DNA of 64,000 nt from JAOAPY01 sp038237475 (lineage in GTDB: Bacteria > Acidobacteriota > Blastocatellia > Pyrinomonadales > Pyrinomonadaceae), in NCBI GenBank assembly GCA_038237475.1, contig JBBRYS010000012.1:1-64000 (forward strand). The letters run 5' to 3'. The position numbers and the translations under genes are program-made. Shown in pieces: positions 8,551 to 16,945 of this stretch. The notes beneath the pieces were generated by a model. That model ran no database searches. It had not been told where the DNA came from and saw only the letters and a program-made list of their open reading frames with translations. How positions within the stretch are numbered: the first letter of the stretch is position 1; each line of letters begins with the position of its first letter.

Positions 8551-8580
8551 ATGATAGAAGCCGGGTACTTATATCGTCAA
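8551..8580 (-). promoter_or_regulatory. predicted promoter of rpmE
   Basis: On the reverse strand, TTGACG (8580-8575), an 18-base spacer, and TATCAT (8556-8551). This places transcription start about 50 bases before the rpmE ATG. It lies back to back with the predicted nuoC promoter. Confidence 0.45.
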
Positions 8581-8613
8581 GTTGGACGTGCGACGAGCCG
8601 CAAAACATCTTTA

Positions 8614-8642
8614 TTGACAGCGACTAAGCGCCATGTTTAAAT
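8614..8642 (+). promoter_or_regulatory. predicted promoter of the nuoC-nuoN block
   Basis: TTGACA at 8614-8619, a 17-base spacer, and TTAAAT at 8637-8642 (four of six consensus bases). Transcription would begin about 95 bases upstream of nuoC, consistent with this being the head of a second nuo operon. Confidence 0.45.
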
Positions 8643-8742
8643 CCACCTGCCCTTCTATTATTAGCATAATTCCGCGGCGTGAATTAACGGGACGAGTGTA
8701 AGACTCTGAGCAATTCCGGCGCGTATCACCTAAGCGAACATC

Positions 8743-9627
8743 ATGGCCGAAGATACCAGGCAGCCAGATACGGATGCGTCTAAGCAGGCCGAGCTGTCTG
8801 AAGAGCCCGCGCCGCTTGCAGGCAAGCCCGTTGAGCTGCCCACGTCTGACACGGAAAAGAACTCAGCAGTTGAAGAAGCGAAGGCGCGCGTGGTGGCCGC
8901 CAGGGATGCTATCAGCGAAAAGGCGAGCGCTGCACCCGCAGCCGGTGCGCCTCCTGCTCCTAAGCCTCCGGTAAAGAAGAAAGAGGAAGGACCCAAGCCG
9001 GTTGATGCGTCTGGTCATTACCTCGTCAAGAAGTTAAAAGCCGAATTTGCCGACGCCGTGCTGGAAGCTTCCGAGTTTCTGGGTCAGGTTACGGTTCGAG
9101 TCGTCTCCTCAAGCATAGTTTCCATTTGTGACTTCTTACGACAGGATGCCGCAACGCCGTTCAATTACCTGAGTGACATTACCTGCGTGCATTATCCCGT
9201 TCGCGCTGAAGGGCAGTTTGACGTTATCTACAATCTCTACTCGATTCCTGCCAATCAACGGGTGAGATTGAAAGTCGTTAATGACGGGGCCGACGGTCTC
9301 GAGAGCGTCACAGGCGTGTGGCCGGCTGCTAATTGGATGGAACGCGAGGTCTACGACTTATTTGGCGTCAATTTTCTCAATCATCCGGATCTGCGTCGCT
9401 TGTTGCTGCCGCCGGATTGGCAGGGACACCCGCTGCGCAAAGACTACGCGCTCGAATTTGTGGAAAATGACTGGACCGCTCAGCACTTGCCGGTCATGAG
9501 CGACGTGCAACGCGAGCAGTTGGAACAACGCCGCGCCTACGGTCTGGAATTTCTTTCCGTGCCGCAGGAACGTTTGATGCGTGACATCTTTCAAGGCGAT
9601 AAAGAAGTGATGCCGAAGGATAAGTAG
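8743..9627 (+). CDS. nuoC: NADH-quinone oxidoreductase subunit C with long N-terminal extension
   Basis: 294 residues. The first ~85 are a low-complexity Ala/Pro/Glu/Lys extension not found in typical NuoC (about 150-200 residues). The 30-kDa domain follows, with FLRQDAATPFNYLSDITCVHY, the strongly conserved EREVYDLFGVNF and LPPDWQGHPLRKDY. NuoC sits in the peripheral arm next to NuoD and NuoB. It is not fused to NuoD, unlike in E. coli. It begins the second, 11-gene nuo block. Confidence 0.95.
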   Translation: MAEDTRQPDTDASKQAELSEEPAPLAGKPVELPTSDTEKNSAVEEAKARVVAARDAISEKASAAPAAGAPPAPKPPVKKKEEGPKPVDASGHYLVKKLKAEFADAVLEASEFLGQVTVRVVSSSIVSICDFLRQDAATPFNYLSDITCVHYPVRAEGQFDVIYNLYSIPANQRVRLKVVNDGADGLESVTGVWPAANWMEREVYDLFGVNFLNHPDLRRLLLPPDWQGHPLRKDYALEFVENDWTAQHLPVMSDVQREQLEQRRAYGLEFLSVPQERLMRDIFQGDKEVMPKDK

Positions 9628-9634
9628 TCTATTC

Positions 9635-9770
9635 TCAGTGGTCAGTGGTCAGTTGTCAGTAGTTAGTTGTCAGCTGATTTGAGGTGCAACTGAAAACCTA
9701 AACCAGGATCTAGGACCAAGGACCGAAAAATACCAACTGACAACTGACTACCAACTACTGACAATTCTAT
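9635..9770 (+). repeat. heptad repeats with inverted arms between nuoC and the 86-aa gene
   Basis: Six 7-base units run from 9635 to 9676 (TCAGTGG twice, TCAGTTG, TCAGTAG, TTAGTTG, TCAGCTG). The segment 9744-9764 is the reverse complement of 9653-9673 at 19 of 21 positions, so the gap can fold into a long hairpin. Between the arms lie further degenerate 7-mers (TAGGACC, AAGGACC). The array runs to within a few bases of the next ATG and creates a TATAAT at 9768-9773 that overlaps that ATG. Confidence 0.8.
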
Positions 9771-9771
9771 A

Positions 9772-10032
9772 ATGACCCCAAAAGAGATCGCTGCCCAGTA
9801 CGATGCGAAAGTGTTTGACTCGCCGGAGACGGCGTTGGCAGCCGGCTTTGTGATGACTGATACTATGAGGCCACGAAACGTTTGGAATAAAGCCAGCGCG
9901 GCCAGTGCCCTGGTTCTTAACCTGGTTGAAAGGAAAACGCGCGGAGAAGCTGAGGAGATCGGTTTGATAATCCAGCCCTGGACCGTGACTGGTTGTTACC
10001 GTCCCGCCGAGGTCACTGCACCAGCAGCTTGA
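9772..10032 (+). CDS. 86-residue protein of unknown function inside the nuo block
   Basis: It starts MTPKEIAAQYDAKVFDSPE and contains RPRNVWNKASAASALVLNLV and IIQPWTVTGCY. It has no signal peptide, membrane helix or cysteine pair, and looks like a small soluble alpha/beta protein. It lies between nuoC and nuoD on the same strand, with nuoD starting 8 bases after its stop, so it is almost certainly co-transcribed and probably coupled to nuoD. The start has no Shine-Dalgarno because repeats run up to it. I do not recognise the family. An accessory subunit or assembly role is only a guess. Confidence 0.6.
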   Translation: MTPKEIAAQYDAKVFDSPETALAAGFVMTDTMRPRNVWNKASAASALVLNLVERKTRGEAEEIGLIIQPWTVTGCYRPAEVTAPAA

Positions 10033-10039
10033 GATTGGT

Positions 10040-11173
10040 ATGCATCAGGTAGAAATCGCCACCACCAGAGAGACGTTGCTCGATAGCCCTGAGATGATTC
10101 TCAATATGGGGCCGCAGCATCCGTCTACCCACGGCGTGCTGCGCGTCATTCTAAAGCTGGATGGCGAAACCGTCATGGACCTTGATTGCGACATTGGCTT
10201 TCTCCATCGCGGGATGGAAAAGATTGCTGAGAATCGCCAGTACGCCATGATAGCCCCGTACTGGGACCGGCTGGACTACATCGCTGCGGTCTCGAACGGT
10301 TTGGTTTGGGTAGAGACTGTCGAGCAGGTGATGGGACTTGAGGTGCCGCCCCGCGCCCATTACCTCCGCACTATTCTGACTGAACTTAATCGCATCGCCT
10401 CGCACCTGCTCTGGTTGGCAACTCATGCCCTGGATATTGGCGCGATCACGGTGTTGCTCTGGGCGTTGCGAGAACGAGAAGAGATTCTGAAAATTTTCGA
10501 GCGGCAGTTCGGCGCGCGACTTACGTGTCATGCGTGGCGCATTGGCGGCATGCCGAATGATGCCTACGACGAATTTGAGGAAGATGTTCGCCGCTTTGTC
10601 GGTAACTTTCCCAAGCGTCTGGACGAGTATGAAACGGTGCTCTCGGAGAACCGGATCTGGCTCAGCCGCACCGTGGGGATAGGGATCATTTCCGCAGCTG
10701 ATGCGGTTGCGATCGGATTATCCGGCCCATCGTTACGCGGTTCGGGAGTGGCCTGGGACATTCGTAAGTCGCGCCCTTATGCAGCCTACGCGGACATGGA
10801 CTTTGATATACCGCTGGGCGAAAACGGAGACACGTATGATCGCTACCTGGTGCGTTTGGAAGAGATGCGGCAATCGCGGCGGATCGTGCAGCAGGCGCTC
10901 GACAAGCTGCCCGATGGCCCAGTCAGCGCCAAGCTGCCGAAGGTCATTAAGCCACCAGCCGGCGATTACTATCACTCGATCGAAGGACCAAAGGGTGAGA
11001 TAGGTTGTTATCTTGTTTCCGATGGCTCGGCTCAACCGTATCGTATGCGCGTGCGGCCGCCCTCGCTGATAAATCTGCAGGCTCTTAGACAAATGTGCAT
11101 TGGACACCTGGTCGCTGATGTCGTGGCCATCATTGGAACGCTTGATATCGTACTTGGTGAGATTGACAGATAG
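10040..11173 (+). CDS. nuoD: NADH-quinone oxidoreductase subunit D
   Basis: 377 residues, typical for stand-alone NuoD. Conserved landmarks are MGPQHPSTHGVLRV, DIGFLHRGMEKIAE, MPNDAYDEFEEDV and the C-terminal DIVLGEIDR. NuoD is related to the large subunit of NiFe hydrogenases and forms the quinone pocket together with NuoB. Its start lies 8 bases after the small preceding gene. Confidence 0.95.
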   Translation: MHQVEIATTRETLLDSPEMILNMGPQHPSTHGVLRVILKLDGETVMDLDCDIGFLHRGMEKIAENRQYAMIAPYWDRLDYIAAVSNGLVWVETVEQVMGLEVPPRAHYLRTILTELNRIASHLLWLATHALDIGAITVLLWALREREEILKIFERQFGARLTCHAWRIGGMPNDAYDEFEEDVRRFVGNFPKRLDEYETVLSENRIWLSRTVGIGIISAADAVAIGLSGPSLRGSGVAWDIRKSRPYAAYADMDFDIPLGENGDTYDRYLVRLEEMRQSRRIVQQALDKLPDGPVSAKLPKVIKPPAGDYYHSIEGPKGEIGCYLVSDGSAQPYRMRVRPPSLINLQALRQMCIGHLVADVVAIIGTLDIVLGEIDR

Positions 11174-11184
11174 CTACTAACAGC

Positions 11185-12522
11185 ATGGAAGCTTTCGCGC
11201 TATTCGCACCGGTTAACTTTCTGAACGACCTGCTCGGCCGTCACTTCGCGCCCGAGACGATAAATCATGTCATCTGGCCGCTGATTCAAATCGGATTGGT
11301 GGTTACGATAACGGCTGGCTGGGTAGCCTATGGCACCTACCTCGAGCGTAAGATTTCCGCGTTCATGCAGGCGCGTCTGGGGCCGATGCGAGTTGGCCCA
11401 TGGGGTTTGTTGCAGCCTATCGCAGATGGGATCAAACTACTAACCAAAGAAGATTTCGTTCCTGAGAAGGCCGATCGCTGGATTTTTTTCTGTGCTCCGT
11501 ACATCGCTGTGGTCGCCGCTTTCATTGTCTTCTCGGTAATTCCTTTTGGTCCCGATTGGGCGGTGATTACGGACGTCAATATCGGCTTGCTGTTTGTGAT
11601 CGCCGTGTCCAGTGTCGGCGTGCTGGCGTTGATCCTGGCAGGCTGGTCTTCGAATTCGAAGTATTCGCTGCTCGGCGGACTGCGCTCGAGCGCACAGATG
11701 GTTTCCTATGAAGTAGGAATGGGCTTGGCCTTGATCGGTGGACTGATGTTCGCGCGAACGCTTTCCCTGTCGGGAATCGTTACCGGTCAGGCTTTGGATT
11801 CCATCTGGTACATTGTTTATCAGCCCGCCGGCTTCCTGATTTTTCTGGTGAGCGGCATCGCCGAGAATAATCGCGCGCCGTTCGACTTGCCTGAAGCTGA
11901 GTCGGAATTAGTAGCTGGGTTCCATACCGAATATTCTGGCTTTCGCTGGTCGCTGTTTTTCATGGCTGAATATGCCGCCATGGTTGTCGTCTCAGCGGTG
12001 GCAACGACGGTGTATCTCGGAGGCTGGTACTTTCCGTTCGTGTATAAGTTGGAAGTGGCCGGCTGGCACAACGCGTATGTCCTGGTCAGCGTGCTGGTTT
12101 TCATTACCAAGCTGGCGCTGATTCTCTATTTATATTTTTGGCTGCGTTGGACCCTGCCGCGCTTTCGCTATGACCAGTTGATGGACATTGGTTGGAAGTG
12201 GTTGATTCCGTCGGCGCTGTTCAATATTGTCTTTACTGCATTCAGTGTATTTGTGATTCAGGCTCTCGATGGCTGGCACGATCTGGCTACCATTCAATCA
12301 ATGTCACGAGGTCTGAATCTGACCGGGACCGGAAAGGTGATCATGATCGGCCTGGGCATTGTAGGACTGCTGCTGACGGGCGGGATGTTGTCTGTGATCA
12401 ACTGGCGTTCACGAGATTTTCATTTGAAGAGCCAGCGGCGAAACATTCGCCTGGTGAGCGTGCCCAGCGGCACGGGTGCAGTTGCTTCCAGCAAAGCGAC
12501 GGCGACCCCAACCGAGGCATAA
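11185..12522 (+). CDS. nuoH: NADH-quinone oxidoreductase subunit H
   Basis: 445 residues, longer than the usual 320-350. Core motifs are present: AYGTYLERKISAFMQARLGPMRVGPWGLLQPIADGIKL, GWSSNSKYSLLGGLRSSAQMVSYE (split here only by description) and ENNRAPFDLPEAESELVAGFHTEYSG. The extra length is mainly an added hydrophobic segment and basic tail after residue ~375. NuoH is the membrane subunit that docks the peripheral arm and helps form the quinone channel. Confidence 0.95.
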   Translation: MEAFALFAPVNFLNDLLGRHFAPETINHVIWPLIQIGLVVTITAGWVAYGTYLERKISAFMQARLGPMRVGPWGLLQPIADGIKLLTKEDFVPEKADRWIFFCAPYIAVVAAFIVFSVIPFGPDWAVITDVNIGLLFVIAVSSVGVLALILAGWSSNSKYSLLGGLRSSAQMVSYEVGMGLALIGGLMFARTLSLSGIVTGQALDSIWYIVYQPAGFLIFLVSGIAENNRAPFDLPEAESELVAGFHTEYSGFRWSLFFMAEYAAMVVVSAVATTVYLGGWYFPFVYKLEVAGWHNAYVLVSVLVFITKLALILYLYFWLRWTLPRFRYDQLMDIGWKWLIPSALFNIVFTAFSVFVIQALDGWHDLATIQSMSRGLNLTGTGKVIMIGLGIVGLLLTGGMLSVINWRSRDFHLKSQRRNIRLVSVPSGTGAVASSKATATPTEA

Positions 12523-12532
12523 GAGGTACCAT

Positions 12533-13066
12533 ATGACTTTAGTCAGGACTCAGAAACCTAACTTCGTACAGAAGCTCAAACGCTTTTTCATGTTTGACCT
12601 GCTCAAGGGACTGGGCCTGACCTTGAAGTACAACATTGGCGCGGCTACTGATAAGGATTCCGTGGCCGGCAAGGGAATCTACACTGAGCAGTATCCGAGA
12701 GTCCGGCCCGATGTTGCTCCCCGATTTCATGGTGCGCCGCGCCTGAACATGGATCCTGAGACGCACGACACTCTTTGCATTGCTTGTAACCTGTGCGCTC
12801 TCGCTTGTCCGGAAGATTGTATCGATGTGCTCGCGATGGATGTCGAAGTAGTCGTGGCCGGCAAGCCGCGCCGCAAGAAGGTGCTGGATGAGTTTATTTT
12901 CGATACTTCGCGTTGTATGTTTTGCGCGCTCTGCCAGGAGGCTTGTCCGACGTCGTGTCTGGAGTTGACACAGGATTTTGAGCTCGCGACGTATTCGCGC
13001 GCCGGCTTTGTCTGGAACCGCGAGATGCTTGAGCAGGGAAGAGAGACAGTTAAATACACAAGCTAG
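12533..13066 (+). CDS. nuoI: NADH-quinone oxidoreductase subunit I
   Basis: 177 residues from ATG 12533, chosen for AAGAGGT 6-12 bases upstream. An earlier in-frame ATG at 12476 lies inside nuoH. Two ferredoxin-type clusters are clear: CIACNLCALACP and CMFCALCQEACP, the N6a and N6b [4Fe-4S] sites that lead electrons towards NuoB. The N-terminal helix is amphipathic and basic, as expected for contact with the membrane arm. Confidence 0.95.
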   Translation: MTLVRTQKPNFVQKLKRFFMFDLLKGLGLTLKYNIGAATDKDSVAGKGIYTEQYPRVRPDVAPRFHGAPRLNMDPETHDTLCIACNLCALACPEDCIDVLAMDVEVVVAGKPRRKKVLDEFIFDTSRCMFCALCQEACPTSCLELTQDFELATYSRAGFVWNREMLEQGRETVKYTS

Positions 13067-13067
13067 G

Positions 13068-13194
13068 TTTTTGGTCCTCGTTCTTCGGTCTTTTGTTTTT
13101 GGGTAAGCACGGATGGGCGTTCGTTCTTTGAACGCGATTACTGTCCAAATCTGTCTTTAGCATCTACGACCTTCAGTCCGCAATCTGAAATCAT
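13068..13194 (+). repeat. heptad-period repeats between nuoI and nuoJ
   Basis: Five 7-base units run from 13068 to 13102 (TTTTTGG, TCCTCGT, TCTTCGG, TCTTTTG, TTTTTGG). A TCTGAAA/TCATATG pair at 13184-13197 contains the nuoJ ATG. The last 14 bases closely match those before nuoB, so two nuo start codons sit at the edge of the same repeat unit. No Shine-Dalgarno is visible. Confidence 0.7.
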
Positions 13195-13902
13195 ATGGTT
13201 TTATCTGGTTGGGAAGCAGTCTTCTTCTGGATTTTTTCCATCGCCGCCATCTTTGCGGGTCTCATGACCGTGATGGCGCGCAACACTGTTCATTGCGCGC
13301 TCTTCCTAATCTCATCCCTGATTTCCGTAGCAGCGCTTTTCATTCTGCTGGGTGCGGAATTCATTGCCGGTGTGCAAATCCTCGTCTATGTCGGTGGCGT
13401 GATGGTGCTATTCCTTTTCGTCATCATGCTGGTGAACGTCGGTCTCGAAGAGCGTGAGGACGCACCCATTTTCAACCGGACTCCACAGATTGCCGCCAGC
13501 CTCGTCTTTTGCCTGCTGCTGGTATTTGGGTTGCTTTACGCGGCCAATAACGGAGTGCCGGGACTGCAAGCGCGAGATCAAAAGTCAGAGGAGCCTGTGG
13601 GCGCACGTGAGCGGCGCGAACAGGGACTTGAGACTTCCGCGACGGGGACGACCAAGATCACGAAGTCGACCGAACAGATCGGAGCCAGTCTTTATCGATA
13701 TGGTTCTCTGCCGTTTGAAGTTGCGAGTGTGTTGTTGCTGGTGGCGATCATTGGTTCGGTCATGCTGGCGCGCACGATAAAACAGGAAGCCGCTGTAGAC
13801 GATGTGGCGCCCGATGTTCTGCAAAAGGAGATAAGCCGCGAACCTGAACTCTCAGGCTTTGAACGCCCGGAGAGCGGACCGGTCGCCGACCACCATGCTT
13901 AG
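13195..13902 (+). CDS. nuoJ: NADH-quinone oxidoreductase subunit J
   Basis: 235 residues with five predicted membrane helices. Conserved parts are VMARNTVHCALFLI, FIAGVQILVYVGGVMVLFLFVIMLV and, near the end, SLPFEVASVLLLVAIIGSVMLAR. A hydrophilic insert (about 120-165, rich in Glu, Arg and Thr) separates the fourth and fifth helices and makes it longer than typical NuoJ. It overlaps the start of nuoK by 8 bases. Confidence 0.95.
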   Translation: MVLSGWEAVFFWIFSIAAIFAGLMTVMARNTVHCALFLISSLISVAALFILLGAEFIAGVQILVYVGGVMVLFLFVIMLVNVGLEEREDAPIFNRTPQIAASLVFCLLLVFGLLYAANNGVPGLQARDQKSEEPVGARERREQGLETSATGTTKITKSTEQIGASLYRYGSLPFEVASVLLLVAIIGSVMLARTIKQEAAVDDVAPDVLQKEISREPELSGFERPESGPVADHHA

Positions 13903-14299
13903 TATGCTTGTGCCGACATTACTGCTGCTGCAGACAGAAGGAACACGTGGGACCTCGGTAGTTTGGGACCGCGTGCAGCATCCGGACCTTTCCAAGTTTC
14001 TCGTCATTGCAGCGCTGCTATTCATCATTGGGGTCGCCGGCGTGCTGACTCGCCGCAACATCATCGTCATCTTCATGTCGATTGAATTGATCTTAAACGC
14101 AGCGAATTTGAACTTCATTGCCTTCGCGCGCTACCTGCAGGAAACCGGCAATCCGAATGCGGTCGCGGGCCAGGTTTTTACAGTCTTCATCATCGTGGTA
14201 GCCGCAGCGGAAGCAGCTATCGGACTGGGCATCGTCATCGCGTTGTATCGCAACAAGGAAACGATCCTGCTGGATCAAATCGATCTGCTGAAATGGTAG
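13895..14299 (+). CDS. nuoK: NADH-quinone oxidoreductase subunit K
   Basis: 134 residues from ATG 13895; ATG 13904 is an alternative. The core is the usual three-helix NuoK: GVAGVLTRRNIIVIFMSIELILNAANLNF with its membrane glutamate, then VFTVFIIVVAAAEAAIGLGIVIALYR with the second. About 35 residues precede the normal N-terminus, including LLLLQTEGTRGTSVVWDRVQHPD, given here only as a landmark. The overlap with nuoJ suggests translational coupling. The subunit belongs to the proton-pumping arm. Confidence 0.93.
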   Translation: MLSMLVPTLLLLQTEGTRGTSVVWDRVQHPDLSKFLVIAALLFIIGVAGVLTRRNIIVIFMSIELILNAANLNFIAFARYLQETGNPNAVAGQVFTVFIIVVAAAEAAIGLGIVIALYRNKETILLDQIDLLKW

Positions 14300-14407
14300 G
14301 CGTCAATCTTTGTGATGTGCTTTCGGTGAGTTTGTCCCGGAAGCCTGAGAGGTTCGGTTAGGGATAACTAAGGACAGAGTACCAGGTTCAAAGCTCCAGG
14401 ATTGGTA

Positions 14408-16873
14408 ATGTACAAATTCATTTGGCTGGTCCCGCTCTTGCCTCTAATAGGCGCTGCCATTAATGGCTTGCTGGGCCGCGCCCTGCGTTTTTCCGAGCGG
14501 ACGGTAACGGTTGTGTCGGTTGGTTCAGTGGCACTCGCATTTTTGCTGGCGCTGGCGGCGGTTTATTCCTATGGGTTCGGCAGCGAAGCGCGTTGGCCAA
14601 AAGCCTTCGTGACGAGTGAAGGCGGAGCTTTCGTCTACAACTGGATTCCGGGTGGCGCAGTTCGTTTGACGCAGGGGGCAAAAGAGCGCGCAGCGATGCC
14701 GGCCCAGCCTGCGCACACTTCTGTTTTGAATGTTGAGTGGAGCTATCAAGTCGATCCGCTCTCGTCAATCTTTGTGCTGGTCATTACCGGCGTTGGTCTT
14801 TGCATCTTTATTTTCGCGACCGGCTACATGCATGGCGATGCGGGCTTCTATCGCTTCTTCGCCTACATGGGCCTGTTCATGTTCATGATGCTGGTGCTCG
14901 TGCTGGGCTCGAACTTCCTGATGATGTTTGTCGGCTGGGAAGGGGTCGGGCTGTGTTCTTATCTTTTGATCGGTTACTACTTTGATCGCCAGGAAGCGGC
15001 GAACGCTTCGCGCAAGGCATTCATTACCAATCGTGTCGGTGACTTTGGTTTTGCGCTGGCGGTGGCGGCGGTGATTGCGACATTCGGCACCAGCCAATAC
15101 ACAGAGGTGGTGTCCCAGGCGAGTGGTTATCCAATCGAGTTGCTGGGCCAGTGGGGCATCATGTCCTGGATTGCGCTGGGTCTTTTCATTGGCGCCTGCG
15201 GCAAGTCGGCGCAGTTGCCATTGCACGTCTGGTTGCCCGACGCGATGGCGGGCCCGACACCTGTCTCTGCTCTGATTCACGCAGCCACAATGGTGACGGC
15301 CGGCTTGTACATGCTGACCCGAACCAACGTCATCTTCCAGCACTCACAAACGATGATGTTGGTAGTGGCAATTGTCGGCGCTGCTACGGCAATTTTTGCC
15401 GCCACCATCGGAATAACTCAGAACGACATTAAGAAGGTGCTGGCTTACTCAACGGTCTCGCAGTTGGGATTTATGTTCCTGGCCTGCGGTGTGGGATCGT
15501 TTGTCATCGGTATCTTTCATGTGATGACGCATGCGTTTTTCAAAGCTTTGATGTTCCTCGGCGCCGGCAGCGTGATTCATGGGATGCATCATGAGCAGGA
15601 CATGCGCCGTATGGGTGGGCTCAAGAAATATATGCCCTACACCTACTGGACGTTTTTCGCCGGCTGGCTGGCAATCTGCGGCATTATCCCGTTCAGCGGC
15701 TTCTGGTCCAAGGATGAAATTCTCTGGAACGCAGCTTCGACGACTCATGTCCCCTACGGTTGGATCTTCTGGCTGGTCGCAACTATCGCCGCGACCTGCA
15801 CGGCCTTCTACATGACGCGGCTGATGGCCATGACTTTCTGGGGGAAAGAGAAGTTCCTGGAGCATCAGGCGGGCGGCGAAGCTGACGAAGCACACGCCTC
15901 AGCTTTTGATAAAGGCCTGAAGCCGCACGATGCACAAATGTTTTCGGCGGGTGATCGTCCGCGCCACGAACCAGGCGAACATGTGGGCCAGACTCATGAT
16001 AAGGGAAAGCATGCTGTGCATCTGCCGCATGAGTCTCCTGCGAACATGTGGCTGCCGCTCGCAGTGCTCGCAGTGCTCGCGACGGTTGGCGGGCTGGTGG
16101 GAATAGGCCCGGCGTTTAAGGCGATCACGCACAGCGAACACTTTGGGGCCAGGCTAAACATCGTCAATTGGTTGAAGCCGGTCATCTGGGATCCACAGAC
16201 GAAATCGTTTCCCACTGAGAGCCGTGGCGAGACTGCTCAGCATGAAACTGCAGCAACTACAGACCATGCCGTGGCTGCGGTGCCCGCCGACGCGACGCAC
16301 GCGGACGCAGAAGCCGCGGGTGAACCTTATGGCGATACGGGATTTAATCTGGCCCACGCCGTGGCTCATCGGATCGGGCATGCTGCCACCGAATGGCTGT
16401 TCATTGTTATTTCACTTTTGGCCGCCGGTCTGGGCATGGGTCTTGGCTACCTGTTTTATCTCAAGGACACACGACTACCGGCTATCTGGGCCCAGCGGCT
16501 GCGCCCGCTTTACAACGCCAGTTACAACAAATACTGGGTTGATGAATTTTATGGTTGGGCCATCACACGGCGCACGATGAATCTTGCGCGAGGCGTATTT
16601 GCCTTTGACTCGAAAGTAGTTGACGGCGGAGTCAATGGGACGGCCTGGCTGACCCGTCTGTCCAGCCGCATCACCGGGAATGTCGATAAATATTTTGTCG
16701 ACGGCATCGTCAATGCAATTGCGTCCTTTGTCATCCGGTTGATGTCGCCCCTGGTACGGGCCGCGCAAACGGGACTGGCCCAGAATTATGCGCTGGTGAT
16801 GGTAATTGGATTGCTGGTGGCCGTCGCCGCTTTCTTCTACTCCGACATCATTGCCGCCGTAGCTAGACGCTAG
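14408..16873 (+). CDS. nuoL: NADH-quinone oxidoreductase subunit L with His-rich insertions
   Basis: 821 residues from ATG 14408; a TTG two codons earlier is less likely. NuoL is usually 600-660. The antiporter-like core is intact (SLLIGYY-type helix, GACGKSAQLPLHVWLPDAM, HAATMVTAGLYML, SVSQLGFM-type segment). The excess lies in hydrophilic insertions at about residues 480-545 and 590-650, rich in His, Ala, Glu and Asp (HEPGEHVGQTHDKGKH). A long C-terminal region with the lateral-helix and final membrane segments follows. It is the distal proton-pumping subunit of complex I. Confidence 0.95.
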   Translation: MYKFIWLVPLLPLIGAAINGLLGRALRFSERTVTVVSVGSVALAFLLALAAVYSYGFGSEARWPKAFVTSEGGAFVYNWIPGGAVRLTQGAKERAAMPAQPAHTSVLNVEWSYQVDPLSSIFVLVITGVGLCIFIFATGYMHGDAGFYRFFAYMGLFMFMMLVLVLGSNFLMMFVGWEGVGLCSYLLIGYYFDRQEAANASRKAFITNRVGDFGFALAVAAVIATFGTSQYTEVVSQASGYPIELLGQWGIMSWIALGLFIGACGKSAQLPLHVWLPDAMAGPTPVSALIHAATMVTAGLYMLTRTNVIFQHSQTMMLVVAIVGAATAIFAATIGITQNDIKKVLAYSTVSQLGFMFLACGVGSFVIGIFHVMTHAFFKALMFLGAGSVIHGMHHEQDMRRMGGLKKYMPYTYWTFFAGWLAICGIIPFSGFWSKDEILWNAASTTHVPYGWIFWLVATIAATCTAFYMTRLMAMTFWGKEKFLEHQAGGEADEAHASAFDKGLKPHDAQMFSAGDRPRHEPGEHVGQTHDKGKHAVHLPHESPANMWLPLAVLAVLATVGGLVGIGPAFKAITHSEHFGARLNIVNWLKPVIWDPQTKSFPTESRGETAQHETAATTDHAVAAVPADATHADAEAAGEPYGDTGFNLAHAVAHRIGHAATEWLFIVISLLAAGLGMGLGYLFYLKDTRLPAIWAQRLRPLYNASYNKYWVDEFYGWAITRRTMNLARGVFAFDSKVVDGGVNGTAWLTRLSSRITGNVDKYFVDGIVNAIASFVIRLMSPLVRAAQTGLAQNYALVMVIGLLVAVAAFFYSDIIAAVARR

Positions 16874-16945
16874 TTTGGGCGCGTCACTTTTTTGTTTAGA
16901 AGCCTGGTCTGAGTTTACGAGGCCGAAAGACCGCGAGGATTAGAT

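Noticed and set aside
9635..9770. CRISPR array
   Set aside because: Units are only 7 bases, degenerate and contiguous, with no spacers; no cas genes in the window.
9768..9773. TATAAT as a promoter for the 86-aa gene
   Set aside because: It overlaps the ATG itself, so any transcript would start inside the gene; it arises from the repeat sequence.
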